In this document: piece by piece, positions 22,984 through 32,416 of the stretch | How positions within the stretch are numbered: the first letter of the stretch is position 1 | Layout: every line of letters starts with the position of its first letter | DNA from: a virus | Length of the DNA stretch: 64,000 bases | IMG/VR virus record: IMGVR_UViG_3300022602_003048 | Span: 29,538 to 93,537 of that record | Reading direction: 5' to 3' (one strand) | Position numbers and translations under genes: made by a program | The notes under the pieces: generated by a model | Told to the model about the DNA's origin: nothing | Databases searched by the model: none | What the model saw: only the letters and a program-made list of their open reading frames with translations

Positions 22984-23197
22984 AATCCAAGTGTACTGTA
23001 AAGTACTGTCCATTATGTGCCCCTCGATAGGGGATGGTCTCGTCAGCACGTACCATGAAGATCTCGATCTTGGTGCCCTGTGGACGCACAGTCATCTTGG
23101 TTTTGTCCTTGCTCAATATATCAGCAGAGATCTTTTGACCAGTTTCTGGATGTACAAGCGTGCATTTAGTCTTGTTTGGAACCTTGGTTGACTTCAT
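22982..23197 (-). CDS. small beta-rich protein of unknown function
   Basis: Start at the ATG at 23197 (MKSTKVPNK...), six bases after GGAG, rather than at 23209. The 71-residue product is a small beta protein (KCTLVHPETGQKISADIL ... KMTVRPQGTKIEIFMV ... YFTVHLD), OB- or SH3-like in look. It has its own sigma70-type promoter at 23219..23247, so it is probably expressed before the late genes. Function unknown. Confidence 0.65.
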   Translation of the reverse strand: MKSTKVPNKTKCTLVHPETGQKISADILSKDKTKMTVRPQGTKIEIFMVRADETIPYRGAHNGQYFTVHLD

Positions 23198-23218
23198 GAT
23201 ACTCTCCAATTTTGTTTA

Positions 23219-23247
23219 AGTATAACACAAAATCAGAGGATCGTCAA
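23219..23247 (-). promoter_or_regulatory. sigma70-type promoter
   Basis: TTGACG (23242-23247) and TATACT (23219-23224) on the minus strand are 17 bases apart, followed by GGAG and the ATG at 23197. It lies in the short gap after the large fibre gene. Confidence 0.65.
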
Positions 23248-23250
23248 CCT

Positions 23251-26200
23251 TTATGCCCAGGTACCTACACTGGTATTGGCACCACTTGCGCCGATCGGCC
23301 ATATCTCTATAGTAGCACCTGCCTGCACGTATGAGCTAGACCCTGGGGTTTGGCTGTTAGAGAATCCAAGTTGTGGTATCACTGTACCACCTGTGGTTAC
23401 ATCTATACTGCCATCTATGATAAGGTTGTAGTAAGCAGTACCGCTTATGCTATTTGACACAGTGACTAGGGTAGTGAATCCTGTGGTGATGTGGTTGCTC
23501 ATCTGATAGACCTGGGTCGGAGTTGTTTGACCGCTGCTGCATGCTGGATTTACGATGTAGGTATGCTGTGCCAATGTTGCGGTCCCTGCCAGTGCATACT
23601 GTATGCCGCTCGAAGTCCTTACTCCGCTTGACGCATATATTGTGCAGAGTATGCGATACTGATAACGTGTTCCGCTGCTCAAAGTCACACCAACACCTAG
23701 CAGGCTCTGTGTGCTAGATTGGTTAGCTAGAGAATAGTTAGCGTTTAACACATAGTATTGCAAGGACGGTAATATACCACGCTGTGCTCCTTGTGGTGTG
23801 AAATATAACGCCTTGCCATCATATTCTGTAGCACCAGCTGAGGCACTGGTTAGGTTAGAACCAGCCACGAATGTCAGCGGATCGACGCTGTTGGTTCCTG
23901 CTGACAGTGTGACCGGACCTGGGAAAGTAACTGCGCTAGGCAAGCTGATCGTTACTGAACCCGTGCTAGCTGAAACTGATATCTGGTTAGCTGTCCCTGC
24001 TAAGCTGGTTACTGCTGTCTGCAGAGGAGTGAATCCTAATGCTGTAGTGACTTGGCTGGATGAGAGTGAACCGCTATAGGTTCCTGTTATGCTAGCTGCT
24101 GTACCGCTAACGTTACCGGTAACGTTACCGGTCAAGTTACCAGTGAAGGTCGTAGCACTCACGCTGGTCAGCCCGCCTAGAATGGTTGATGTAGCACCTA
24201 GTGAGATGCTGGTAGAACCTATAGTAACTGAGCTGTTAGTGAGCTTGCTGTTGGCGATGCTGCCTGCTAACATGGCGTTTGTTACAGTGCCAGTGTCATT
24301 GGATGTTATTATGCCAGTCACTGAACCGGTGTATCCGTTGACAGCGAGGACGCCATTGTTGGTTATAGTAACATTGCCTGTGCCTGAGCTAACTCCTATA
24401 CCTAGTCCTGCTACAGCAGAAGTAACACCTGCGTTCGTCAGTGTACCGCCACCAGTGACTGCTAGTCCTGTGCTGACTATCACACTACCGAGCGTTGAAG
24501 TAGTCGCTGCTATGTTTGGACCAACCGATCCAGTATAACCTATGTTGCCCTGCGATCCCGCATAGCCGACTGTTCCCTGCGATCCAGTGTAACCGAACGA
24601 TCCCCAATAGCCCTGCGAGCCTGTGTAACCATAGGAACCAGTAAATCCGAATGATCCAACAAAACCTAGATTGCCCTGAGAGCCTACATATCCGACTGCG
24701 CCTAGTGATCCTGTATAACCTATGGTTCCTTGCGATCCCGCGTATCCACTACCAGTATAACCTGTGGGTCCTACGATAGCACCAACATCGGTCCATGCAG
24801 CACCACTCCATACATATAAGTGGCCGCTAGCAATGACTATGTATCCGTCGCCGACAGTGTTGCCGCTGGCTGGGAGAGCACCTACGGTAGCTACAGATCC
24901 CTTGAGTGTAGTGTTTGTTCCCTGTGCGCCCTGTGGACCTTGTGATCCTGCATAGCCTACAGAACCCGCATAACCTGTGAATCCTATAGAACCAGTATAA
25001 CCTGCGACACCAAATGATCCAGTGTACCCGCTGATTCCCTGTATGCCCTGTGATCCAGTAAAGCCAACGCCTTGCATGCCCTGTGGACCCTGTGAACCAG
25101 TATATCCGATAGATCCAAATGACCCGGTGTATCCTACAGCACCAGCTGCGCCAGCTGATCCTAGATAGCCTCTAGAACCAGTATAACCTATTGGAACAGT
25201 GCTGCTGACCGTGATAGTGCTTCCTGCTGTGGTCATAGACACACCGCTACCTGCAGTGAATGTTAGGGTATCGTTGTTAGAGATAGCAGTGATAGTGCCC
25301 TGTCCGGTCACGAATACGTTTTTGAATATGTTCTGCTGCGAACCTCCGTCTGCGTTGGTCAATATTATAGATCCACCGAGCGACACAGTGCCACCGCCCG
25401 ATAGGCCAGAGCCAGCAGTTACAGTCACTGAGCTGTTGGTTAGCTTGCCGTTGGTAATGCTGCCGGCTAGCATTAGGTTAGTGACCGTACCTGTATCAGT
25501 GGTATAGACACCGTGTGTCACTGTTCCGGCATTGCCAGAGACGTTGCCTGTCACGTTTCCGGTCACGTTACCTATGACATTACCATATACAGATCCAGTG
25601 AATCCAGTTGCCGTGACAGAACCTGCCACGTTTAAACCTGTATCGCTGATAATAGCACGTATGTTAGTGCTTAGTGTCCCCCCGGTGTGGAACTTTATTA
25701 CAGCACCTGCTGTGCTAGTACCTATCGTTAGGTTACCGTTAGCATTGTATAGATAAGCGTCATTAGCTCCACTGACTGTCCAACCCACACTGGTGCCATT
25801 ATAAGTACTGGAATTGATACCCATGTCTATGAAATAGCTGCTATCGTCGCCTAGGTCGTTGCTAGCTACGAAATCTGTGCTTGCGTTGGTACCATTGCTG
25901 TGGTTCTGCTGTACCAGCTGCACGTAAGAATTAGCATTTTCATCTATCTGTAGGAAAGCGTTCGGGTAAGCAGATCCAACGTAAGCAGTACCGAACCTAG
26001 CAGTATTAGAAACGCTGATAGTGTTAGCAGATAAGCTGCCTGTGTCTACTTCGCTGGCTACTTTTATGCCAGCAGTTCCTAGATCCCAGTAGTTGTTGGT
26101 CAGATTGTAGAGTATCTGTTGCGCGAACGGACTGGCGCCTAATATGATACCACCGCCGTCTATCTGGCTCGCACCTGTTGATCCTGTAGCTAGATATAGT

Positions 26201-28173
26201 ATCTTACCGGCTATTGTTGAGCTGGTGTTTACTGTGCTGGTCCCATTGACAGTGAGATTGTTCACTGTTAGGTTGTTGAATGTTGGATTGGCAGTAGAAT
26301 CTATGTTCTGTGGCAAGCTAAGCGTTAGGTTCTTGTTACCGGCGTCCGTGACATAGATTTGTGCCTGCGTACCGTACACATTCTGAACGCCCGTAGCGTT
26401 CATCGTGATGTTACCTGTAGTTCCGCTTTGGTACAGGCCGGTGCCCGCAGTGATGCTGGTTACTACATTTCCTGTGATCTGGTTGGCGCTTACGGAACCA
26501 GTCCACGCAGTAGTTTGCCTAGTGCCATCTGACCAAGTGATACCTCCGCTGCCTCCCTGTAGAAGGGTGATGCCTGTGGTGTCTATGGTTAGGGTGTTGT
26601 CCTGTATGGTATTCGTGCCTACTGGTGTAAGGTTTATGGCAATCTTGCTGCCTTTGGCTGAATCTGTGTAATTTTCAGCAGCAACAACGCTGATGTTTCC
26701 GACACCCAGACTATTAAAACCAGTCGCACCATAACCATTTCCGGCTATCCTCATCAGCGTGTCGCCTATCTGCGTAGCTGATGGAGCACTAACAGTACCT
26801 CGGGCCATGCGCCCTGCTATGACATTATATGTTCCTGCGCCATAGGCGTCAACGATTAGCCTAGCAGACTGTCCTGTTTGGTTGATCCAATGTGTGAGCG
26901 TTCCAGCATTGCTCAATGGAGTACCGCTTTGGCCGCTTCCATAGATCTTTAGAGGGCTGTCATTTGCCCCAAATGCTGTTGAGATGACAGTGAAATTACC
27001 GCTGTTGACCGTAGTGCTTCGGTTGATGATGAAACTGCCAGTGGCTTCGATACTGCCTAACAATATGTCCTGCGATGTATCTACTAATCCAATCTTGTTG
27101 CCGTTGAAGAGGAAATTACCGACCTGGAGTCCATCGCCACCTTGTACATATAGGTTACCATCGCGGGCTCCTATGGCTATATCTGTTCCTAGCGTCTCGT
27201 CTAACACGTAGATCGTGCCAGCACCTAACCATATTTCCCTGAATCTCCTGGCGGGACTACCTAGCCTCCATTGGTCTGTGGTATAGGGTAGGATATCGTT
27301 GTGAGGCACGATATTACCACCAGGTCCCGCATTTAGCGTGATATCTGTGTTGGCCTGTGTCTGTATACTCAATCCAGCGTTGACGATTGACCGTGCGGTG
27401 GTTACTGTAGTGCCTGCAGCAGGCGCGGTCGCTGTACCAAAATCAGTGTTAACTATCACATAGGTAGCATATGAATTGCTACCTACATAGACTACTGTGC
27501 TGTTCGTAGGGATACCGGCACCTGCTATTATATCTCCGACCTGTAGTATGGGTGAGGGAGTAGTAGTGAAAGAATAGACAGTCCAAGGAGCTATTATACC
27601 GTTGGGTATCCCATACTGTCCCACGGTCAATGCTGTAGTAGAACTGTGGTCTATCACTGCTGCTAATGTTAGGTTGGCTATGTTGGCTACTATCTGGCTG
27701 GTGTCGCTGATCAGCGTACCCGCCGGTATCTTGACGCCATTGGTTGATAGATATCCCGAGCCGTTGGGATTTATCACTATGTCGCCGTTGACATCATTGC
27801 CTGTTATGGTTTGGTCTACGATGGTTAGATTGCCTAGATTGTTGAAGTTGCTGGTAGTGAGATAGCCAGCATCATTGAAGAAAGCACTCACATTGGTAGG
27901 GATCGCTGCTACAGATATAACACCATTGCTGTCGATGTTGATGTTAGAACCTATCTTCACGCCGCCTAGTGTTGAACTGGTAGCCTGTGGCAGCGTGTAA
28001 GCCATAGCGATGCGATTGGTATTGTCTGTGAGCTGGCTAACATCGGTAGGTATGTTCGAAGTAGCAGCGTAAACCTCACCAAAGTTCTGGTTGATCTTAT
28101 CAAAGGCAGAGTATAAACCTTCTCCATCTCCTGCTAGCGGTCCTGAACCTATGTTGATTATCTGTTTTGTCAT
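23251..28173 (-). CDS. large tail fibre/structural protein with collagen-like region
   Basis: This encodes 1640 residues. The N-terminal 35 residues (QIINIG...GDGEGLYSAFDKINQNF) are shared with two other fibre genes (44256..45005 and 45032..52927) and probably anchor the protein to the tail or baseplate. The body is Ser/Thr/Gly/Asn-rich beta structure with GNVTGN repeats. A collagen-like Gly-X-Y region (two blocks, about 25195-24525) is interrupted by one domain (TVGALPASGNTVGDGYIVIAS...WSGAAWTDVG). The C-terminal part is a beta domain, likely the receptor-binding tip. SD AAGG precedes the ATG. Confidence 0.85.
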   Translation of the reverse strand: MTKQIINIGSGPLAGDGEGLYSAFDKINQNFGEVYAATSNIPTDVSQLTDNTNRIAMAYTLPQATSSTLGGVKIGSNINIDSNGVISVAAIPTNVSAFFNDAGYLTTSNFNNLGNLTIVDQTITGNDVNGDIVINPNGSGYLSTNGVKIPAGTLISDTSQIVANIANLTLAAVIDHSSTTALTVGQYGIPNGIIAPWTVYSFTTTPSPILQVGDIIAGAGIPTNSTVVYVGSNSYATYVIVNTDFGTATAPAAGTTVTTARSIVNAGLSIQTQANTDITLNAGPGGNIVPHNDILPYTTDQWRLGSPARRFREIWLGAGTIYVLDETLGTDIAIGARDGNLYVQGGDGLQVGNFLFNGNKIGLVDTSQDILLGSIEATGSFIINRSTTVNSGNFTVISTAFGANDSPLKIYGSGQSGTPLSNAGTLTHWINQTGQSARLIVDAYGAGTYNVIAGRMARGTVSAPSATQIGDTLMRIAGNGYGATGFNSLGVGNISVVAAENYTDSAKGSKIAINLTPVGTNTIQDNTLTIDTTGITLLQGGSGGITWSDGTRQTTAWTGSVSANQITGNVVTSITAGTGLYQSGTTGNITMNATGVQNVYGTQAQIYVTDAGNKNLTLSLPQNIDSTANPTFNNLTVNNLTVNGTSTVNTSSTIAGKILYLATGSTGASQIDGGGIILGASPFAQQILYNLTNNYWDLGTAGIKVASEVDTGSLSANTISVSNTARFGTAYVGSAYPNAFLQIDENANSYVQLVQQNHSNGTNASTDFVASNDLGDDSSYFIDMGINSSTYNGTSVGWTVSGANDAYLYNANGNLTIGTSTAGAVIKFHTGGTLSTNIRAIISDTGLNVAGSVTATGFTGSVYGNVIGNVTGNVTGNVSGNAGTVTHGVYTTDTGTVTNLMLAGSITNGKLTNSSVTVTAGSGLSGGGTVSLGGSIILTNADGGSQQNIFKNVFVTGQGTITAISNNDTLTFTAGSGVSMTTAGSTITVSSTVPIGYTGSRGYLGSAGAAGAVGYTGSFGSIGYTGSQGPQGMQGVGFTGSQGIQGISGYTGSFGVAGYTGSIGFTGYAGSVGYAGSQGPQGAQGTNTTLKGSVATVGALPASGNTVGDGYIVIASGHLYVWSGAAWTDVGAIVGPTGYTGSGYAGSQGTIGYTGSLGAVGYVGSQGNLGFVGSFGFTGSYGYTGSQGYWGSFGYTGSQGTVGYAGSQGNIGYTGSVGPNIAATTSTLGSVIVSTGLAVTGGGTLTNAGVTSAVAGLGIGVSSGTGNVTITNNGVLAVNGYTGSVTGIITSNDTGTVTNAMLAGSIANSKLTNSSVTIGSTSISLGATSTILGGLTSVSATTFTGNLTGNVTGNVSGTAASITGTYSGSLSSSQVTTALGFTPLQTAVTSLAGTANQISVSASTGSVTISLPSAVTFPGPVTLSAGTNSVDPLTFVAGSNLTSASAGATEYDGKALYFTPQGAQRGILPSLQYYVLNANYSLANQSSTQSLLGVGVTLSSGTRYQYRILCTIYASSGVRTSSGIQYALAGTATLAQHTYIVNPACSSGQTTPTQVYQMSNHITTGFTTLVTVSNSISGTAYYNLIIDGSIDVTTGGTVIPQLGFSNSQTPGSSSYVQAGATIEIWPIGASGANTSVGTWA
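24525..25195 (-). repeat. collagen-like Gly-X-Y repeats in the fibre gene
   Basis: The encoded protein reads as triplets such as GYT-GSQ-GPQ, with Tyr/Phe-Thr and Ser-Gln/Phe preferred after Gly. There are two tracts, roughly 24920-25195 and 24525-24770, separated by a non-repeat domain. At DNA level the units vary, so it is a coding repeat, not a satellite. Confidence 0.8.
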
Positions 28174-28183
28174 TTATGGCACC

Positions 28184-28600
28184 TTAGTGATTGAGCAATA
28201 TCTGTGTTATGGTACCCTGGGTCCAATTAGTAACATTGGCGCGGATCCATATGAAATTACCTACGAAATTGTAAGAAGTTACTGAAGTAGTCGCTGAAAC
28301 GTATGTTAGCAGGCTAGCGGGGCTGAGCCTCAGCACTAGTCCTGTCGTGTCAACTGAGAATCTATCTTGCGAAGATAATGGGATGTTTACCCAATCTCCC
28401 GCACCGGGCGAAGCAGCTAGTGTGCCCTGTATGTTTATGCTGCCTATGAAATTGGCTAACTCTATCTGTACGGTATGGGTACCATCGCCCCATCCGTAGT
28501 AACCATCTCCCTTGAAAGGATCTCCTACGAGCGTGGTAGGACCTGTACCCATCGTAGGGTAGCTGGTGCTGGGAACTATAACATCGCTGATTGCTGGCAT
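28184..28600 (-). CDS. probable structural protein adjacent to the fibre
   Basis: The 138-residue beta-rich protein (MPAISDVIVPSTSYPTMG ... FKGDGYYGWGDGTHTVQIEL ... INIQGTLAASPGAGDWVNIPL ... FIWIRANVTNWTQGTITQILLNH) resembles small virion proteins with a sandwich fold common beside fibres in T4-type phages. A late-type promoter inside an inverted repeat and AGGAAG precede it. It is cotranscribed with the fibre gene. A fibre accessory or virion decoration role is likely. Confidence 0.7.
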   Translation of the reverse strand: MPAISDVIVPSTSYPTMGTGPTTLVGDPFKGDGYYGWGDGTHTVQIELANFIGSINIQGTLAASPGAGDWVNIPLSSQDRFSVDTTGLVLRLSPASLLTYVSATTSVTSYNFVGNFIWIRANVTNWTQGTITQILLNH

Positions 28601-28610
28601 TTCTGATCTT

Positions 28611-28637
28611 CCTGTCGTGTATATTTACCACGACAGG
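28611..28637 (-). promoter_or_regulatory. inverted repeat with a late-promoter-like octamer in the loop
   Basis: CCTGTCGTG and CACGACAGG form a perfect 9-bp stem. The nine-base loop on the minus strand reads GTAAATATA, so the octamer GGTAAATA overlaps the arm and loop. It sits between the stop at 28662 and the structural gene at 28600. It may act as terminator of the upstream gene, as an operator, or both. Confidence 0.5.
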
Positions 28638-28661
28638 GCTTATGCAGACCAGCGCCTCAGA

Positions 28662-28949
28662 TCATTTGTATTTTTTAGCGGGTTTTATGCGATAGGCCTG
28701 TGCGAAGCGAGGAACGTCCATGCCCTCGATAGTCATGATGTCTTCAAAATCCGCATGCCTCTGCTTGCCTCCCTCGAAAATAGCCGTGATACCAGTAGGA
28801 TCTATGCTGTGTATCGTGCCAAACTTTTCGCGTGTGACAGGTATGTGACCGAACGCATTGACTGGAACCCTTGCGCTCACAGTCATACCTACGTTCAAGA
28901 AACGCTTATCTGCCAGCAGTTTAGCTAGATTTATCATGTTATTAGACAT
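28662..28949 (-). CDS. small conserved phage protein, beta-rich
   Basis: The 95-residue product has a short helix and then a beta domain (FLNVGMTVSARVPVNAFG ... TREKFGTIHSIDPTGITAIFEGG ... RHADFEDIMTIEG), SH3-like in outline. Its ATG overlaps the end of the preceding gene (ATGTCTAA). Function unknown. Confidence 0.65.
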   Translation of the reverse strand: MSNNMINLAKLLADKRFLNVGMTVSARVPVNAFGHIPVTREKFGTIHSIDPTGITAIFEGGKQRHADFEDIMTIEGMDVPRFAQAYRIKPAKKYK

Positions 28950-29646
28950 TTGCTTCTTCCTGTTGTTTGAGTTCTTCTTCTGTTATCATCCTTATCACTT
29001 CTTTAATAATGGGATCTGCTACTAATCTCATCATCAAGAGGTACTGTTCGTCCTTGATGTATAGATAATTCTGATAGAACCAACGCTTATCCGGTTCTCT
29101 CAGGTACTGCCTAAACCCATGAGTTACGTGTTTGAACTTATCTGGATGCCTCTCTAATAGATTGTATATGGACTGTTTGTTGGTGTATGGCAGACTAGTC
29201 TTTGGGTTGGTCAGCATGAGCTTGTAGCGGCAATCGTGTGTCAGCTGTTTCTTTATCATAGTCCTTTCGTTGGACAATAGATAATCTAGAGCCTGATTAT
29301 CAACTGGTTCATAGAATTCTTGGAAACAGTCCTCGGGGAGGACAGCTAGTGCCCGGTCTAAGAAACTGCGATCCTTGAAGAACAGGCTGAATCTGTATCC
29401 TTCTATCCTAGTGCGCAGCTCATTACGATCATATCCTGATAACAGATCAAAGAGATTGGACACAGCAGCTTGGTTCCTCCAAGCTGCTTCTCTAACTCGT
29501 CCGGCCGGTGGTTTCTTGTGCTTCTTTACCTGCTCAAATTCATGAGCAGACAACAGCTTTGCGCACATAGCCCATGTTGATCCTATGACCAATTTGTAGG
29601 GGAAGATCCTATAATATAGGCTCTCAGACTTGTGATAAGACAGCAT
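28942..29646 (-). CDS. conserved phage protein, helical, unknown function
   Basis: About 234 residues from the ATG at 29646 (29652 is an alternative; neither has a clear ribosome binding site, and the frame overlaps clpA by about 23 bases). It is rich in aromatic and basic residues, with YYRIFPYKLVIGSTWAM near the start and several helical segments; the C-terminus is acidic (ITEEELKQQEEANV). No motif is recognised. Coupling to clpA could mean an adaptor or substrate-delivery role, but that is positional only. Confidence 0.6.
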   Translation of the reverse strand: MLSYHKSESLYYRIFPYKLVIGSTWAMCAKLLSAHEFEQVKKHKKPPAGRVREAAWRNQAAVSNLFDLLSGYDRNELRTRIEGYRFSLFFKDRSFLDRALAVLPEDCFQEFYEPVDNQALDYLLSNERTMIKKQLTHDCRYKLMLTNPKTSLPYTNKQSIYNLLERHPDKFKHVTHGFRQYLREPDKRWFYQNYLYIKDEQYLLMMRLVADPIIKEVIRMITEEELKQQEEANV

Positions 29647-31873
29647 CAGCATCAGTTATTGCTCCAATTTCAAGTATAACATCATCGTTGCTAGCGTCAA
29701 CCGTCACAGTTCCGCCACTCTTCAGCTTACCAAACAGCAGTTCACGGCTCATTGGTTTCTTGATCTCTTGATCGATGATGCGTGATAGCGGTCTAGCACC
29801 CATCTTTGGATCAAATCCTCTCTTGATCAGCAGATCGATCCCATCTAAGGTCAGCACTACCTTGACGTTTTTCTCTCTCACTAGGTCATTCAGTTCTTTC
29901 ACGAACTTGTAGACGATCATAGTCATGCTTGATTTGCTTAGCTTATTGAATTTGATGATACCATCGAGCCTGTTGCGGAATTCTGGAGCAAAGAAAGATT
30001 TCATAGCATCGTCGCTGTCGTTATAACGATCCTCTGACGAGAATCCGATAGTCGCACGTTCTGCGTCCTTAGCACCTAGATTGCTGGTCATTATCAGTAT
30101 CAAATTCCTGCAATCTGCTACCTTACCATTGGACCCTGTCACTTGTCCGTTATCCATGATCTGCAACAGTACGTTGCTCACGTCTGGATGTGCTTTTTCT
30201 ATCTCATCCAGCAGCAGCACACAGTTGGGGCTTTCCTGTATCTTGGTGATCAGCTGTCCTGCATTGTCATCAAACCCCACATAACCCGGAGGTGAACCTA
30301 TCAGCTTGGCTACACTGTGCTTTTCTTGGTACTCACTCATATCAAAACGAATCAATTTTACTGCTAGATTGTCCGCCAGCTGCTTAGCTGTCTCAGTCTT
30401 GCCACAGCCAGTGGGTCCAACGAACAAGAAGCTACCGATAGGCTTAGTAGGACTCTTTAATCCTGCGCGGGCGATAAAGATCTTGTCCAGCACATCGTTG
30501 ATGGCGGTATCTTGTCCAAACACTTTAGACTTCATGTTGCTTTCTAACATTGACAACCCTTCGCTTTCGGTCTCAGCTACAGCTTCGACCGGTAGCTTGA
30601 CCATCTTGCTCAGTTCAAACTCGATATTTGACTTGCGTACCACACGCTCTGAATTAGGATCTAGCTTGAAACGGCTGCAGGCTAGATCGATGAGATCGAT
30701 GGCCTTATCGGGCAGCTTCTTGTCAGTGAGATATTTCACAGACAGTTTTACTGAGTTTTCCAACGCTTCATCTGTGATTTCAGCGGCATGAAATTTCTCA
30801 TAGTACTTGCGTATGCCCTTTAAGATATCGATAGTGACTTCCGTGCTGGGTTCGTCGACTGTGACACGCTGGAACCGACGCATCAGCGCACGATCCTTCT
30901 CAAAGTGCTTGCGGTATTCCTCCCACGTAGTGCTAGCGATGACCTTGATAGCACCCTTGCTGAGCGCAGGCTTTAGCATGTTGGCCATATCGTTGGGATT
31001 ATTGCTGCTTGATCCTGCTCCGTTCATCATGTGTGCTTCGTCAATGAACACGACAGCCTTGCCTTTTTTCTCGATGGCTTTGATGACAGCTTTGAGTCGC
31101 TCTTCAAACTCACCACGATACTTAGATCCAGCCAGCAGTGATCCAATATCTAGATTGTAAAGCGTATGTTCATGCAAAAACTCCGGTATGTCACCGTTGA
31201 CGATCTTATAGGCGAGACCCTCTGCGATAGCGGTCTTACCGACGCCTGGGTCACCGACCATGATCACGTTGGCCTTGTTGCGGCGTCCTAGCGCAAGCAC
31301 TATGCTTTCGATCTCAATATCTCTACCGATCACCGGATCGATCTTGTTCTTCTCTACCTGCTGGTTTAGGTTAGTAGTATACTGTGCCAGCATCTTGTCT
31401 ATCTGGTTGCCGGAGAAATTCTCTTCGTCTACGCTGATAGTTTCTGTATCAACATATTCAGCGAACTGCGCTTTAGTGAAGCCTGCTTTGTTTAGATAGA
31501 AAACAGCGTGGCTTTTCTTCTCGCTCAGTATGCTGAGCAGTAGGTCGTTCACTTCGATCTTCTGCCTGCCATTGAACAGCACTTGTGTGAAAGCACGATT
31601 CAAGCAGCGTTCTACACTAGCGGTCTTCTGCGGTTTAATTTTCTTGCTGCTCCCAACGATAGATACAAGGTTGTTCCTGATGAAATGATCTAGATTGGCA
31701 CGCACATAATTTAGATCACTGGGATAGTCCTTGATGAATTCTACAAATTTTTCATCAGTGAGTATAGCTAGAGTTAGATGTTCTATAGTGAGATATTCGT
31801 GCATAAATGATGCAGCTATCTCTAATGCTTTCTCGAAAACGTTCTGTAGCTCTTCGCTTGGTTCTAGCATCAT
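29624..31873 (-). CDS. clpA: ClpA-like AAA+ unfoldase with ClpP-docking loop
   Basis: The 749-residue protein has the full ClpA plan (E. coli 758). There is an N-domain with two Clp repeats (1-145). D1 has Walker A GDPGVGKT (207-214) and Walker B VVFIDEAH. D2 has Walker A GPTGCGKT (486-493) and Walker B LLLDEIEKAH. The tripeptide IGF at 609-611 lies where ClpA has its IGL ClpP-binding loop. No ClpP is encoded in this window, so it probably uses host ClpP to degrade chosen proteins. There is GGAG before the ATG pair at 31873. Confidence 0.93.
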   Translation of the reverse strand: MMLEPSEELQNVFEKALEIAASFMHEYLTIEHLTLAILTDEKFVEFIKDYPSDLNYVRANLDHFIRNNLVSIVGSSKKIKPQKTASVERCLNRAFTQVLFNGRQKIEVNDLLLSILSEKKSHAVFYLNKAGFTKAQFAEYVDTETISVDEENFSGNQIDKMLAQYTTNLNQQVEKNKIDPVIGRDIEIESIVLALGRRNKANVIMVGDPGVGKTAIAEGLAYKIVNGDIPEFLHEHTLYNLDIGSLLAGSKYRGEFEERLKAVIKAIEKKGKAVVFIDEAHMMNGAGSSSNNPNDMANMLKPALSKGAIKVIASTTWEEYRKHFEKDRALMRRFQRVTVDEPSTEVTIDILKGIRKYYEKFHAAEITDEALENSVKLSVKYLTDKKLPDKAIDLIDLACSRFKLDPNSERVVRKSNIEFELSKMVKLPVEAVAETESEGLSMLESNMKSKVFGQDTAINDVLDKIFIARAGLKSPTKPIGSFLFVGPTGCGKTETAKQLADNLAVKLIRFDMSEYQEKHSVAKLIGSPPGYVGFDDNAGQLITKIQESPNCVLLLDEIEKAHPDVSNVLLQIMDNGQVTGSNGKVADCRNLILIMTSNLGAKDAERATIGFSSEDRYNDSDDAMKSFFAPEFRNRLDGIIKFNKLSKSSMTMIVYKFVKELNDLVREKNVKVVLTLDGIDLLIKRGFDPKMGARPLSRIIDQEIKKPMSRELLFGKLKSGGTVTVDASNDDVILEIGAITDADAVLSQV

Positions 31874-31877
31874 AACA

Positions 31878-32378
31878 TTATCTCCAATTCTTCTTCATCT
31901 TTTTGAGGGCCATTTCTATCTTCAGCTTGCTTACCCTATTAGTAAAGCATATGCCATCTAGGTGGTCTATCTCGTGCTGCACTACTTTTGCAACATAACC
32001 ATCTACCCTTACATCGTTCCATAAACCTCTGCTATCTTGATAGGTCATCTCAACCCATATAGGTCGGCTTACCTTTAACCATAGTCCAGGGAAGCTGAGA
32101 CAGCCTTCTCTATCTAGAGAAGTTTCTCGACTGGTACCAGTAATCATTGGATTGAAGAACGCCTGAGGTTTTGGAAATCCATCTATACCGTTAGATCCTA
32201 TGACGAAGACTCTGCTCTGTATATCGACTTGGTTGGCAGCAAGCCCTATACCTCTGTTTTCATGCATGACAGCGAGCATGTCGTGCTCTAACTGTTCAGG
32301 GTCTAGGTCTCCGTCAAATGTGAATTCCGTGAGTCTCTGGTGGAGGAGTGCGTGTGGTTCATATTTTAATTCTAGCAT
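31878..32378 (-). CDS. def: peptide deformylase
   Basis: The 166-residue protein has all three PDF motifs: GIGLAANQ (43-50), EGCLS with metal ligand C93 (91-95), and HEIDH (135-139). It removes the formyl group from nascent proteins; phage versions are known from marine phages. It lies directly upstream of clpA, fitting a control of N-terminal processing and degradation. Its ATG (32378) falls six bases after the -10 of a sigma70-type promoter, so the mRNA looks leaderless and there is no ribosome binding site. Confidence 0.95.
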   Translation of the reverse strand: MLELKYEPHALLHQRLTEFTFDGDLDPEQLEHDMLAVMHENRGIGLAANQVDIQSRVFVIGSNGIDGFPKPQAFFNPMITGTSRETSLDREGCLSFPGLWLKVSRPIWVEMTYQDSRGLWNDVRVDGYVAKVVQHEIDHLDGICFTNRVSKLKIEMALKKMKKNWR

Positions 32379-32384
32379 AACATT

Positions 32385-32413
32385 ATTATATAACAGAACC
32401 CAAGTTTAATCAA
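32385..32413 (-). promoter_or_regulatory. sigma70-type promoter giving a leaderless def mRNA
   Basis: TTGATT (32408-32413), 17 bases, TATAAT (32385-32390) on the minus strand. Six bases separate the -10 from the ATG at 32378, so the expected start is the A of the ATG. Confidence 0.65.
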
Positions 32414-32416
32414 CAG

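Noticed and set aside
24525-25195. CRISPR-like periodic repeats
   Set aside because: The periodicity is codon-level Gly-X-Y coding, with variable unit sequence and no constant repeat plus unique spacer pattern.
24089-27865. Long plus-strand open frames opposite the 1640-residue fibre gene
   Set aside because: They are opposite a clear coding frame with repeated Thr/Gly/Val codons; the antisense products are Val/Pro-rich low-complexity without ribosome binding sites, so they are shadows.
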